Shown here: positions 16,273 to 25,659 of the stretch, piece after piece
Layout: each line of letters opens with the position of its first letter
Numbering within the stretch: position 1 is the first letter of the stretch
NCBI GenBank assembly: GCA_963755985.1
Contig: CAVWLO010000001.1
Span: forward strand, 124,001-188,000
DNA: 64,000 nt
Origin: DASXMT01 sp963755985
GTDB lineage: Bacteria; Actinomycetota; Acidimicrobiia; Acidimicrobiales; RAAP-2
Reading direction: 5' to 3'
Program-made: the position numbers and the translations under genes
Notes under the pieces: generated by a model
The model's input: the letters and a program-made list of their open reading frames with translations, nothing else
Told to the model about the DNA's origin: nothing
Databases searched by the model: none

Positions 16273-17832
16273 TTATGCCGTGGGCGCCAGCGTGAGGACC
16301 ATCAGTCGCGCCGGCGAACCGACCGGCACGAAGATCGCGTTACCGACGATGGACATCCACCCATTGATCACGCCTCCGGCGCGGTAGCGCCACACCAGTG
16401 CGCCGGTGGCCCGATTGAGGGCCAGCACCTCGCCCTGGTAGGTGGCCGTGAGCACGAGATTGTTGACAATGGTGACGCCGCCGGTCGGGTCGCCGGGGAC
16501 CTTGGTGTCCCAGAGGATCTTCCCGGTCCGTGCGGACATGGACACGACATCACCGTCCATGGTGCCCACCTTCCCCCCGAAGTACGCAGTCTGATCGGGC
16601 TCGAGCGTCGACGGTGCGTTCAATGCCGCGGCATAGACCACGCCATCCGCCGATGCCGGCGGGGTGAGCACGCCCCCGTACGTCCCGGGCAAGACGCTGG
16701 TCGGGCCGGTGAGCCGGGGCAGGTCCCCATTTTGATGGATGCCCACCGCGGTCTTCCACAAGAGGCGCCCGGTGACCGGGCTAAGCCCGAGCACGAAGCC
16801 TCCCTTCCCCGTGCTGATCACCACCTGGTTGGACCCGGCAATGGCTTGCTTCACCGGTACGACCATGGCATGCACCTGATCTCGGTCGTAGAGGTCGTGG
16901 GGAAAGGCCTGGTGGTACCAGAGGAGCCTTCCGCTGGTGGCGGACAGCGCGACCAGGGAGTCGGTGTAGAGATTGGCACCGGGCCTGCTCGACCCGTTGG
17001 GGTAGGTCGGGGTGCCGACGAAGGGGGCCGGGTTGGCCACGCCCCAGTAGAGGATCCCCGTGGCCGTGTCGACGGCCGGCGGGTACCAGGCGCCCCCGCC
17101 CGAGTTGACCGCCGGGTTGCTCCACAGGTCCTTCGAGCGGACGGTATCGAAGCGCCAGTCGACCTTGCCCGTGTTGGCGTCGAGTGCTTCCAGGTAGCCG
17201 ATCGATCCCCCGGCGTAAATGCTGCCGACCGACACGGGCACACTGGCCACGTAGACCCGGCCCCGGTAGGCGAGCGTCTGGATGTCGACCCCTTGGCCCT
17301 TCGTGGTCGTTATCTGGCGGTTCCAGACCGGCGTCCCATCCGACAGTCTGAATGCGGCCACACCGTCCGGTGTGGAGGCGAAGAGCCTTCCCCATCCGAT
17401 CGACACACCGTAGGGCCCGACGCTGAATCCGAGGGCCGGTGTCTTCCATTTCACCCGGCCCGACGACTGGTCGATGGCGTAGACCGTACCGGCCTGGTCC
17501 TGTATGTAGGCGACGCCCCCGGCGACAATCGGAGAGGTAGAGGCGCCGAGAGCCATGGGCACGGTCCAAGCCGACGTCAAGCGGGACACAGTCGCCAGCC
17601 CGATCGACGACACACCCGCGTCCCTGGAATTCAGATAGTCGTGATCGGGAAGGGGCCAGGCATCGGCCTGTCCGCGAACCTCTGGAGGGATGGGCGCCCC
17701 GTCGGCCACGCGATGCGGTCGACCGGCCGCGCCCGCTCCGACGCCACTCGACTCCACAGCGGCCAGGACGACAGCGAGCGCGACGAGCACGGCCCGAGTC
17801 GGGTGCGGCCATCGGCCAATTCGAGTATGCAT
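16273..17832 (-). CDS. Secreted PQQ-type beta-propeller protein (quinoprotein alcohol dehydrogenase-like)
   Basis: 519 residues with a signal peptide (RAVLVALAVVLAAVES) and repeated propeller blades such as VYAIDQSSGRVKWKT, LEALDANTGKVDWRF and VLALNRATGALVWRY. The stretch RPGANLYTDSLVALSATSGR followed by FPHDLYDRD matches the region of PQQ alcohol dehydrogenases that ends in HD-x-WDYD, so a quinoprotein dehydrogenase is the nearest idea. I find no cysteine in the protein, so the vicinal disulfide of classical enzymes is missing, as is a haem c domain. It may oxidise an alcohol outside the membrane or only bind. ATG at 17832 follows a GGGGAG site. Confidence 0.8.
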   Translation of the reverse strand: MHTRIGRWPHPTRAVLVALAVVLAAVESSGVGAGAAGRPHRVADGAPIPPEVRGQADAWPLPDHDYLNSRDAGVSSIGLATVSRLTSAWTVPMALGASTSPIVAGGVAYIQDQAGTVYAIDQSSGRVKWKTPALGFSVGPYGVSIGWGRLFASTPDGVAAFRLSDGTPVWNRQITTTKGQGVDIQTLAYRGRVYVASVPVSVGSIYAGGSIGYLEALDANTGKVDWRFDTVRSKDLWSNPAVNSGGGAWYPPAVDTATGILYWGVANPAPFVGTPTYPNGSSRPGANLYTDSLVALSATSGRLLWYHQAFPHDLYDRDQVHAMVVPVKQAIAGSNQVVISTGKGGFVLGLSPVTGRLLWKTAVGIHQNGDLPRLTGPTSVLPGTYGGVLTPPASADGVVYAAALNAPSTLEPDQTAYFGGKVGTMDGDVVSMSARTGKILWDTKVPGDPTGGVTIVNNLVLTATYQGEVLALNRATGALVWRYRAGGVINGWMSIVGNAIFVPVGSPARLMVLTLAPTA

Positions 17833-17925
17833 GTTCTCCCCTTCCGACCGGAGACGATAGCGATGGCGATGGCGATGTCGGTAACGGAGTCAAGAGAGGT
17901 GTTGCATCGCCGACCGTCGGTCGCT

Positions 17926-17943
17926 CTCGATGTCGACATCGAG
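17926..17943. promoter_or_regulatory. Putative operator, copy 6: 18-bp perfect palindrome
   Basis: CTCGATGTCGACATCGAG is a perfect 18-bp palindrome centred between the divergent propeller gene (start 17832) and synthetase gene (start 18012). Its inner GATGT-CG-ACATC matches the shared consensus of the five sites to the left. It is the last copy I see, so it may mark the right edge of the regulon. Confidence 0.65.
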
Positions 17944-18011
17944 CGTCTCCAGCGCCAAATGGCGAACGGCCATACCATGACAGACCGGGCCACACAGGAT
18001 CGGAAGGCGCC

Positions 18012-19608
18012 ATGACCCCGAGTGCGAACAACGGACCATTCGGCGCCGGCACCGTCCTCGACCGGGCGGTGCGAGAGCAGCCCGATGCCGAGGCCGTGGT
18101 GGGCAGGAGCGGCCGGCTGACCTACCGGGACCTCGACCGACTGGCCACCAGGACCCTGGCCGCGTTGACTGCCGTCGGGGTCCGACCCGGGGACCGACTG
18201 GGCGTGTCGCTCGGCAACGACCTGCCCCTGGTCGCCCTCTTCCACGCGGCGATGCGGCTCGGCGCTATCTGGGTCGGGGTGAACCGGGCCCTGGCCCCAC
18301 CGGAGAAGGCGTACCTGCTGGCCGACAGCCAGGCCGCCTTCTATGTCGGCGATGCCGACATGGTCGACCAGGTCCGAGCGACCAAGGGCGATCACCAGGT
18401 GGCCCGCTGCGTCGTCGTCGATCAGGATCCGGGGTCCGAGTGGTCGGGTCTCCTGGCCGGCGCTCCATCGCCGTCGCCTCCTCTCCCCCGACCCCCTGGC
18501 GCCGGCGGCCATCGCCTATACCAGCGGCACCACCGGCTTCCCCAAGGGAGCGGCCCACTCCCAGCACAATTTGATGGTCCCCGGGATGATGCTCGTGCGG
18601 GCCCGTGGCTACGGGCCGACGCTCCGGAAGGCCGACTGCTTCCCGCTGACCATCTTGAACCTCCAGGTCCTGTCCACGCTGCTTGTCCCCCAGTGCGGGG
18701 GGACGGCGGTGGTGATGGACCGGGTGGACCCGGTCGGGATCGCCGAGTGGATCGGATCGGAGCGGGCGACGACCTGGAACGGCGCTCCGGCCATGCTCTA
18801 CGGCCTGGCTGCACACGAGGATGTGCCGGCCGACTCGTTGCGCTCGCTCACCGACGTGTGGAGCGGGGGCAGCCACTGTCCCCAGGCCATCAAGGACCGG
18901 TTCACGGCCAAGTTCGGGATGCCGGTGTCCTCCACCTACGGTGCCACCGAGGTACCGACCATCGCCACCATCGCGCCCGTGGGCGCCAGCGTGCAGGACG
19001 ACGCGAGCGGCTTCCCCCTGCCCCATCTGGCCCTGCACATCGTGGACGACGATGGCTTCGAGCAGCCCATCGGAGCCAGCGGCGAGATCTGTATCGGACC
19101 GACCGACCGGTCAGAGCTGGGATCCCTCTACCGCCCGATGCTCGGCTATTGGCGCAACCGGGCCGCAAGCGCCCGAGCCCTGCGGCGCGGCTGGCTGCAC
19201 ACCGGGGATGTCGGATTCCTGGACGACGGCGGGTTCCTCCATGTCCGGGACCGGCGCCAGTCGCTGATCGTCCGGGGCGGCGCCAACGTCTACCCGGCGG
19301 AGGTCGAGCGGGTGATGAACGGCTTTCCCGGCATCGCGGCCAGTTGCGTCGTCGGCGTTCCCGACGACCGGCTCGGTGCCCGCGTCGCTGCGGTCGTCGA
19401 GCTCGAGGGCCCGGAACAGGACGACTCGAGGCTCGATGCCGACGCTTTGCGCGCCCACTGTCTGGCCAACCTGGCCCGCTACAAAGTCCCCGAGCGCTTC
19501 GTCGTCCGCTCCCTGCCCCGCAACGCCATGGGCAAGGTGGCGCTGCCCGACGTGGCCCGCTGGCTCAGCCAGGCCGACCTCGGCGACGGGCCCGACCCGC
19601 CGACCTAG
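18012..19608 (+). pseudogene. Acyl-CoA synthetase, frameshifted once
   Basis: Two consecutive frames make one normal ligase. Frame 1 (from 18012) gives the N-terminal domain through VARCVVVDQDPGSEWSGLLAG; frame 2 resumes at DPLAPAAIAYTSGTTGFPKG and continues to the stop with TYGATE, GWLHTGDVG, RGGANVYPAEVE and NAMGKVAL (catalytic Lys). The break lies near the CCCCC run at 18485-18489; removing one C restores a continuous protein of about 531 residues. A sequencing indel is as likely as true inactivation. Its TAG stop shares CTAG with the stop of the convergent SDR. Class: FadD-type, long- or ring-chain acids. Confidence 0.85.
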
Positions 19609-20465
19609 AGCGACTCACCCCCGTCGATGAACAACTCCTGTCCGGTCATGTAGGCGGCGGCGTCGCTGGCCAAGTAGAGGGCCAGGGCGCCCACTTCGTT
19701 GAGGTCACCTTGACGGCGCATCGGGATGCGCTTCAACATCCACTGGCGCGACGCGGGTATCTCGTGGAGGTCAGCCGACATCGCAGTGTGGATGTGGCCG
19801 GGAGCGATGGCATTGACCGTCACGTTGTACCCCGCCCACTCGTGGGCCAAGGATCGGGTGAGCGCAGCCAGCGCACCCTTGGCCGCCTCGTAGGGCGCAC
19901 AGAACGGAACGGTCCGCCCGCGAGCGCCGCTGGTGATGTTGATCACCCGGCCCCATCGATGGGCCAACATCGCCGGGGCCAGCTCGCGGGCGGCGAAGAA
20001 ACTACTGCTCACGTGGGTGTTCAGCGTGGTGAACCACTCCTCGTCGGTCACCGGCCCCGGGCTCGTCCACCGGCCGTTGTGGCCCGGGCCGGGCAAGGGC
20101 ACGAGCGGCTTGTAGACGAGGTTGCCGGCGTTGTTCACCAAGATGTCGATGTGCCCGAGCTCACGGGCGGCCGACACCATCGCCACGACACCGTCGGGCT
20201 CTCTCACATCGGCCACCACCGCCAGGCCCCGGGACCCGATCGACTGGACCTCCCGGGACACGGCCTCCACTTCTTCCCGGCTGCGGGAGGCCACGACGAC
20301 GTCGGCGCCGGCCCCGGCGAAGGCGAGGGCGATCGACCGCCCGATCCCGCGGCCCCCACCGGTGACCAACGCGGTGTGGCCGTCGAGCCGGAACGGGCCG
20401 GCGACCAACTCCTGCGGCATGGGCTCGGCTGGCATCTCGGCGCTCATCGGGCGACCATCATCCAC
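19605..20465 (-). CDS. Short-chain dehydrogenase/reductase
   Basis: 286 residues: TGGGRGIG near residue 35, NNAG near 110, NITSGARG and YEAAK for the Ser-Tyr-Lys triad, and GQELFIDGG at the end. There is an unusual insertion after NNAG (PLPGPGHNGRWTSPGPV) which could shape the substrate site. GTG at 20465 overlaps the dehydrogenase gene by 8 bases; the ATG at 20447 (MSAEMPAEP) is an equal alternative. Last gene of the leftward operon 22586-19605, placed to oxidise the 3-hydroxyacyl-CoA made after the dehydrogenase pair. The stop overlaps that of the convergent synthetase. Confidence 0.88.
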   Translation of the reverse strand: MDDGRPMSAEMPAEPMPQELVAGPFRLDGHTALVTGGGRGIGRSIALAFAGAGADVVVASRSREEVEAVSREVQSIGSRGLAVVADVREPDGVVAMVSAARELGHIDILVNNAGNLVYKPLVPLPGPGHNGRWTSPGPVTDEEWFTTLNTHVSSSFFAARELAPAMLAHRWGRVINITSGARGRTVPFCAPYEAAKGALAALTRSLAHEWAGYNVTVNAIAPGHIHTAMSADLHEIPASRQWMLKRIPMRRQGDLNEVGALALYLASDAAAYMTGQELFIDGGESL

Positions 20466-21414
20466 CGCTTCCGCCGCTGACTGACGCCGAGAACAGGCTC
20501 TCGAAGCCGTAGGTGCGGATGGCTCCGAGGAGCATCTTGGGCATGGCGTCCGAGCCGACGGGGAGGCGGAGGGCGGGCTGGACGTGGCGCACCAGGATCG
20601 AGATGTCGTACTCGTCGCAGAGGCCGGCCGCTCCGTGGAGCTGCTGGGCCAGTCGGAGCACCGACTGGGCGGTCTCCACCGCCTGCAGCCGCGCCGCCAA
20701 TGCGTCGGGCAGGGCCGTAGCGGGAGTGGACGCGACCCGCCAGAGGGCGAACCGAGCTAGTTCGCGCAGCCCGTCCACCGCCACGGTGGCGTCGGCCACC
20801 TGGAACTGCACCGACTGCATGGCGGCCAGGGGCCGGCCGAACTGGACCCGATCCTTGACGTGGGCGACGGCCAGCTCCAGGGCCCGCTCGCTCACCCCGA
20901 GGAGGTAGGAGGCCCACAGCGCGTACAGGTACTGGACCTCGGGCCCATGGTCTCGGCGCCCCGCGCCCTGCCGGGCGAGATCGGTGGTGAACGGGGCCAG
21001 CCGGGCCCCGATGCGCTTTCCCGAGGGTGTGGCCGTGCCGGCAGCACCGGAGAGGTCATGCACCAGCCACCGCTCGAACAGATCGCCGTGCTCGGCCCGT
21101 AACGGGGGTTCCGAGGCCAGGACGGCCGGAGACCCGTCACCGGGGCGAGCCATGACGTAGCCGACGATCGGAAAGGGGAGGACGTACCGGCCGGCGATCC
21201 GGCACAACTCCCCGGCCACCAAGGCCGACTCGACGTCGGCCCGAGGATCGATGTCGGGAACGCCCAGCCTCTCGAGCATCGCCATCACCTCGGTCGTCCG
21301 GATGGACGGGTCCATTTCGGCCCGGCGGGCTACGTCGACCCCACCGAGGGCCTTCACCGTCCGCTCGACTGCGTCGGCGAACTCGGTGGCCACCCCGGGC
21401 AGGGCCGGGTCCAT
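20458..21414 (-). CDS. Acyl-CoA dehydrogenase, short subunit of a second heteromeric pair
   Basis: 318 residues. It keeps the C-terminal dehydrogenase helices (VQFGRPLAAMQSVQFQVADA, then QLHGAAGLCDEYDIS) but, like the gene at 5850, lacks the SEPDAGSD flavin loop of the large subunit. Start ATG shares one base with the partner stop (TGATG at 21412-21416). Such chains form alpha2beta2 enzymes in steroid side-chain degradation in Mycobacterium. The tail is Gly/Ser-rich (SASVSGGSGG). Confidence 0.88.
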   Translation of the reverse strand: MDPALPGVATEFADAVERTVKALGGVDVARRAEMDPSIRTTEVMAMLERLGVPDIDPRADVESALVAGELCRIAGRYVLPFPIVGYVMARPGDGSPAVLASEPPLRAEHGDLFERWLVHDLSGAAGTATPSGKRIGARLAPFTTDLARQGAGRRDHGPEVQYLYALWASYLLGVSERALELAVAHVKDRVQFGRPLAAMQSVQFQVADATVAVDGLRELARFALWRVASTPATALPDALAARLQAVETAQSVLRLAQQLHGAAGLCDEYDISILVRHVQPALRLPVGSDAMPKMLLGAIRTYGFESLFSASVSGGSGG

Positions 21415-22586
21415 CAGGCGTTCCCGAGGACGGAACGGGCGATCACCGAGCGCTGGATCTCGATCGTCCCGGAGGCCACCGTCGATGCCTGGGCGTAGCG
21501 CCAGTGGTCCTCCAGCGCCCCGTGCAGGGGCGGGCTCCCCTCCGCACTCTCGAGGCTGCGGTGGCCGAACACCTGGAACAGGGTCTCGGCCACCTCCTGG
21601 TCGCACTGGGTCACCGCCACCCGGGCCACGCTGGCCAGCGCGTCGGTGGGCTCACCCCGGGCCTGGGCGGCGATGCACCGGTAGGCCAGGAGCCGCGCCA
21701 CCCGAACCTTGACCAGCGCCCGGGCCCATCGGGCCTGCAGCTCCGGCGTCAGCGAATCCCACCCGCCCTCGAGCTCGTGACCGACCATGGCGAGGAGGCG
21801 GTCACAGCGGGCGTACCGGGCGATGCCGACGCGCTCATAGGCCAGCGCCCGGCGGATGACCATCCAACCCTGTCCCACCGGGCCGAGCACCTCGTCGGGG
21901 GAGGCCCACACGTGGTCGAAGAAGCACTCGTTCAGATGGTGCGGTCCGAGCATGCTCTTGATCGGACGGACCTCGATGCCCGAGCGGTCCATCGGGATCA
22001 GGAAAAGGGTGATCCCGTCGTGCTTGTCAGCGCCCCCCGGGACCCGGGCGGCCAGGAAGCAGAAGTCGGCCATCTGGGCATAGGAGGTCCAGATCTTCTG
22101 TCCGGAGATCCGCCAGCCGTCACCTTCGGGTTCGGCCCGGGTCGAGAGGGCGGACAGATCAGACCCGGCGTCGGGCTCGCTGAACCCCTGACACCAGATC
22201 TCCTCCCCGGCGGCCAACGCGGGGAGATGGGCGCTCCGCTGTCGTGGGGTGCCGAACTCCATGATCGCCGGCCCCACCCAGTTGACGCCCATGTACTGGG
22301 CCCCGCGCGGCTCGTGATGGGCCCACATCTCCTCCCGCACCACCGTCTGCATCCACAGAGAACCGGCCCGTCCGCCGTACTCCTCCGGCCACGAGAGCGT
22401 CAGCAGGCCCCGGGCCGCCAGCTCCTTGCAGAACCGTTGCGTGATGGCCAGGTCCTCGGGGTCGTCGGTGAACGCACCCAGGAATCCGGCCGGGATGCGC
22501 TCGGCGATCAGCTGCCGCAGGTCCGACCGGAGCTGGTCGCCCTCCTGTCCGAACTGGTAGTCCACCCCGGCATCCTCTTGCGCCAC
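21414..22586 (-). CDS. Acyl-CoA dehydrogenase, large subunit of a second heteromeric pair
   Basis: 390 residues, full acyl-CoA dehydrogenase fold: WCQGFSEPDAGSDLSAL loop near 135-150, GQKIWTSYAQMADFCFLAAR, LAYERVGIARYAR, and ASTVASGTIEIQRSVIARSV at the C terminus. Start given as GTG at 22586; a GTG seven codons later (VDYQFGQ) with AAGAGG upstream is possible. Coupled to the short subunit and SDR downstream. This is the second such pair in the window, so the pathway needs at least two distinct desaturation steps of bulky acyl-CoAs. Confidence 0.92.
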   Translation of the reverse strand: MAQEDAGVDYQFGQEGDQLRSDLRQLIAERIPAGFLGAFTDDPEDLAITQRFCKELAARGLLTLSWPEEYGGRAGSLWMQTVVREEMWAHHEPRGAQYMGVNWVGPAIMEFGTPRQRSAHLPALAAGEEIWCQGFSEPDAGSDLSALSTRAEPEGDGWRISGQKIWTSYAQMADFCFLAARVPGGADKHDGITLFLIPMDRSGIEVRPIKSMLGPHHLNECFFDHVWASPDEVLGPVGQGWMVIRRALAYERVGIARYARCDRLLAMVGHELEGGWDSLTPELQARWARALVKVRVARLLAYRCIAAQARGEPTDALASVARVAVTQCDQEVAETLFQVFGHRSLESAEGSPPLHGALEDHWRYAQASTVASGTIEIQRSVIARSVLGNA

Positions 22587-22682
22587 TGCGCTCGTTCAAC
22601 GGCACCATCCGCGTACCGGCACGACGCTCAGGCCTCCCCGGGCGCCCCTACCCGGAACACTGTCGATGCAATGATAGCACTA

Positions 22683-24080
22683 TTAGGTGAACGCCGACTG
22701 GATGGCGCGCAGCTCGTGGCTGTCCATGGGGGACGTCGACCGGGCCAGGTCCTCGGTTGCCACCCCGTAGAGGTCGGCCGCATTGCGCCACAGGATCTTC
22801 TCTTTCACCCGATCGGTCAGCGGCGGATAGCCGAACTCGGCCTGGAGTCGCTCAGGGATCGAGAAGGTCCAAAAGGCGTCGATCAGCGACTGCGGGGAGC
22901 CGTACCAGATGCTGTCGGTGCCCCAGAGGACGCGGTCCTCGCCCACGCCCACCAGCAACTTGCCCAGGATGTGGGCGGCCTCCTCCGGCCGTCTGAGGGC
23001 GAGGTACCACGTGCTCCCGATCTCGGCGTAGACATTGTTCCCCGGCTCGACCCCCGAGTCCTCCAGGCTGGCGATGAGCCGGTTGACCCCCCGGCCGCGG
23101 CTCGACTCCTCGTAGGCTCCCTCCTGCCCGTCGGGGTCGAGCTCGTAGCCGGAGTGGTAGACGACGAAGGTGAGGTCGGGGTAGCGCACCGCCACCGGCC
23201 CGATGTCGCGCGGTGAGGCGCCCTCCGGCGACCCGCCGGGGACCGGGGCACCGATCCCCTTGTGGGCACACACGATCCTGGTGGTGGTCCGGCGCACGGC
23301 TTCGAGGAAGGGGATCCCGACCCGCTCGTCGTCCAGGAACCAGCCGTGGCCGACCCCACCCGGGGCGACCAGCTCGGGTGGGTCCCACAGGGTGTAGACC
23401 TTCCAGCCGGCCGGACGCAGTTCCTCCGCCCATTCGGGCAGTCGCTCGATCTCCTCCGGGCCGGCATTGGGATGCACGATGGTGTGGGTGAGAACCCGGC
23501 TGGTGCCGGTGTAGCGGTCGACCAGATCTCGGCACGCCGAGATCTCCCGGTTGGTCAGCACGTTCTCATGGGCCCGACCGGGGAGCGAGGTGAGGAGGGC
23601 GACGTTCGTCTCACTCTCGCCGAACAGCTGCCGAGCCCACCATGCACCCGACAGGCGCTCGGGATCGATGTCCTCGCCCCAGCGGTCTGGATCGACCATG
23701 CGCAAGAAGCCGGCCAATGCCTCGGCCTTCCCCGGCCGCCACCGGTCGGGGCTGACCAGATGAGTCTGGACGTCGATCACGTAGGATCCCTGGCCCCGCC
23801 CGAAGGCAACCTCGGCTGCCTCCTGGCTGTGCTCAGCCTCGGCCGGCACGGTGAAGAACCCGCCACCCGCCTCGGCATTCAGTGTGCGGAGCACCATTGC
23901 CGTCGCCGTCCTTCCGTCGACCAGGTTGTGGACCTCGGCACGGCTCGAGCAGCCGGCCCCGGCCAGGCGCTCCGAGACCGCCTCCCGGGCCACGAGCTCG
24001 GCCCGGTTCGGCCGGACGGGGTCGTACTCCTCGCTGCTGAGCCCGGCGATCAAGGAGGGGAGCGGCTGGGCGCGGGCCAC
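22683..24080 (-). CDS. Amidohydrolase-family protein (amidohydrolase_2)
   Basis: 465 residues of the ACMSD/amidohydrolase-2 superfamily, a TIM barrel. Metal-site pieces: VIDVQTHLV (where D-x-H is typical), HTIVHPN, CAHKG, VVYHSGYE and the terminal WGTDSIWYG aspartate. Family members decarboxylate, hydrate or cleave C-C bonds in ring-opened intermediates, and copies occur in actinobacterial steroid and aromatic clusters. The GTG at 24080 is 7 bases after the stop of the glyoxalase-fold gene, so they are cotranscribed. The N terminus (about 100 residues before the first metal motif) is longer than in compact family members. Confidence 0.85.
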   Translation of the reverse strand: MARAQPLPSLIAGLSSEEYDPVRPNRAELVAREAVSERLAGAGCSSRAEVHNLVDGRTATAMVLRTLNAEAGGGFFTVPAEAEHSQEAAEVAFGRGQGSYVIDVQTHLVSPDRWRPGKAEALAGFLRMVDPDRWGEDIDPERLSGAWWARQLFGESETNVALLTSLPGRAHENVLTNREISACRDLVDRYTGTSRVLTHTIVHPNAGPEEIERLPEWAEELRPAGWKVYTLWDPPELVAPGGVGHGWFLDDERVGIPFLEAVRRTTTRIVCAHKGIGAPVPGGSPEGASPRDIGPVAVRYPDLTFVVYHSGYELDPDGQEGAYEESSRGRGVNRLIASLEDSGVEPGNNVYAEIGSTWYLALRRPEEAAHILGKLLVGVGEDRVLWGTDSIWYGSPQSLIDAFWTFSIPERLQAEFGYPPLTDRVKEKILWRNAADLYGVATEDLARSTSPMDSHELRAIQSAFT

Positions 24081-24087
24081 GGCCTGG

Positions 24088-24555
24088 TCAGTCCGGCAGC
24101 GGTGGGAGCACGTCCCGCCAGGCGGCCGAGGTCAGCTCGATGAGCTGGCCGTCGGGGTCACGGATGATGATGGCCGCCTTCATGTCGGTCTGCTCCAGGA
24201 CCTCTCCTCCGTTGGGGACGACCTTTCCGAGCGCGGTCGCTATGTCGCCGACCGAGAAGGACAGATGGGTGAGGCCCGGTTCGTTCATGACCCGTGCCCG
24301 GAAGGTCCGGGCCCCGGCCTGGGCGAAATGGAGCAGCTCCAGGACCAGCCCGTCGCGGACCAGGTACACGGCGTGGAGGCCGACGGGCTTCGGTATCTCC
24401 AGTAGCTGACTGGTGCCGTCGTCGGGGGCGTCGAGCTCCCACCAGAATCGGAATTCCAGCACTTCCTGGTAGAACCGCCTCGACCGGTCGAGGTCGTTCA
24501 CGCAGATGCCCACGTGATTGAACACGGCCTGATCCGGAGACATACCAGTGGTCAT
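24088..24555 (-). CDS. VOC/glyoxalase-fold protein
   Basis: 155 residues with two beta-alpha-beta-beta-beta units of the vicinal oxygen chelate fold: FNHVGICVNDLDRSRRFYQE at the start, GLTHLSFSVGDI in the second half and DPDGQLIELTS at the end. The His and Glu positions suit one divalent metal. Members include methylmalonyl-CoA epimerase, extradiol dioxygenases and glyoxalase I; length excludes typical ring-cleaving dioxygenases. ATG at 24555 has a GGGGG site 5 bases upstream. Confidence 0.85.
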   Translation of the reverse strand: MTTGMSPDQAVFNHVGICVNDLDRSRRFYQEVLEFRFWWELDAPDDGTSQLLEIPKPVGLHAVYLVRDGLVLELLHFAQAGARTFRARVMNEPGLTHLSFSVGDIATALGKVVPNGGEVLEQTDMKAAIIIRDPDGQLIELTSAAWRDVLPPLPD

Positions 24556-24620
24556 CAGTCCCCCTTTTTCTGCATCGACTGCGTCTGGAATCGACTGGCT
24601 CTCGCCGGCCTGCCTGGCCG

Positions 24621-25659
24621 GTCTGGCTCAGCGGGCCGCGACCTCGATGACGGTGGCCGAGCCCATGCCCCCGCCGGCGCACATGGCGGCCACGCCGATG
24701 CCGCCGCCCCGGCGGGCCAGGTCGTAGACGAGGGTGGTGAGCATGCGGGCCCCGGTGGCGGCGATGGGATGGCCCAGGCTGCAGCCGCTGCCCGAGATGT
24801 TGACCCGGTCCTCGTTGAGGTCGAGGACCCGGACACAGGCGATGGGGACCGAGGCGAAGGCCTCGTTGATCTCGAAGAGGTCGACGTCAGCGACGGTGAG
24901 CCCGGCCCGCTCCAGGGCCTTCGGGATGGCGGTGGTCGGGGCCATGCCCGTGTCTTTGGGCTCCACTCCCACCGAGGCCCAGGACCGGACGGTGGCGAGG
25001 GGGGTGAGCCCGTGGTCGGCGGCGAAGGCGTCCGAGGTGACCACGAGGGCCGAGGCGGCGTCGTTGATGCCCGAGGCGTTGCCGGCGGTGATGGAGAAGC
25101 CCTCGATCTCGGGGTGCAGGGGGCGAAGCGAGGCCAGCTTCTCCATGGTCGAGCCCCGCCGGGGGTGCTCATCGGTCTCGAAGACCACGGCCGAGCCGTC
25201 CTTCGTGGTCACCTTGATGGGGACGATCTCCTCGGCGAAGCGGCCCTCGTCGATGGCGGCGATGGCCCGCTCGTGGGAGCGGAGGGCCCAGGCGTCCATG
25301 TCCTCTCGGGTCGCCCCCACCGAACGGGCCGTGTTCCACCCGACGGTGATGGACATGTCGAAGGCCGGGGCCTCGGGGCTCTCGGGATGGGAGGGGGACA
25401 TCCAGTCCTCCCACTCGTCGGTGCCGACGATGCGCCGCTTCTCCCTCGGCGAGGTGGACGAGGACTGGACCCCGCCGGCGATCACCGCTTGGTCCATGCC
25501 GGCCATGATCGAGGCCGAGGCGGTCTGGACGGCGGCCAGCCCCGAGGCGCAGTGGCGGTTGTGGGCCAGGCCGGGGACGGTGTCCAGCCCGGCGACCACG
25601 GCGGCGTAGCGGGCGATGACCCCGCCCCCATAGAGGGACTCGGCCAGGATCAGGTCGTC
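24621..25659. repeat. Long direct repeat, copy A (identical to 62962-64000)
   Basis: The stretch matches 62962-64000 base for base as far as I compared, in the same orientation, offset 38,341. It begins 7 bases after the thiolase stop on the downstream side and covers most of the thiolase gene; copy B is cut off by the window edge, so the repeat may be longer. Flanks differ apart from similar CTGCCTGGCC-rich spacers. Confidence 0.9.

Noticed and set aside
18498..20480. Long rightward frame continuing past the synthetase break over the SDR
   Set aside because: After the frameshift it encodes only Arg/Pro/Gly-rich sequence antisense to a clear SDR; it is a GC-rich shadow.
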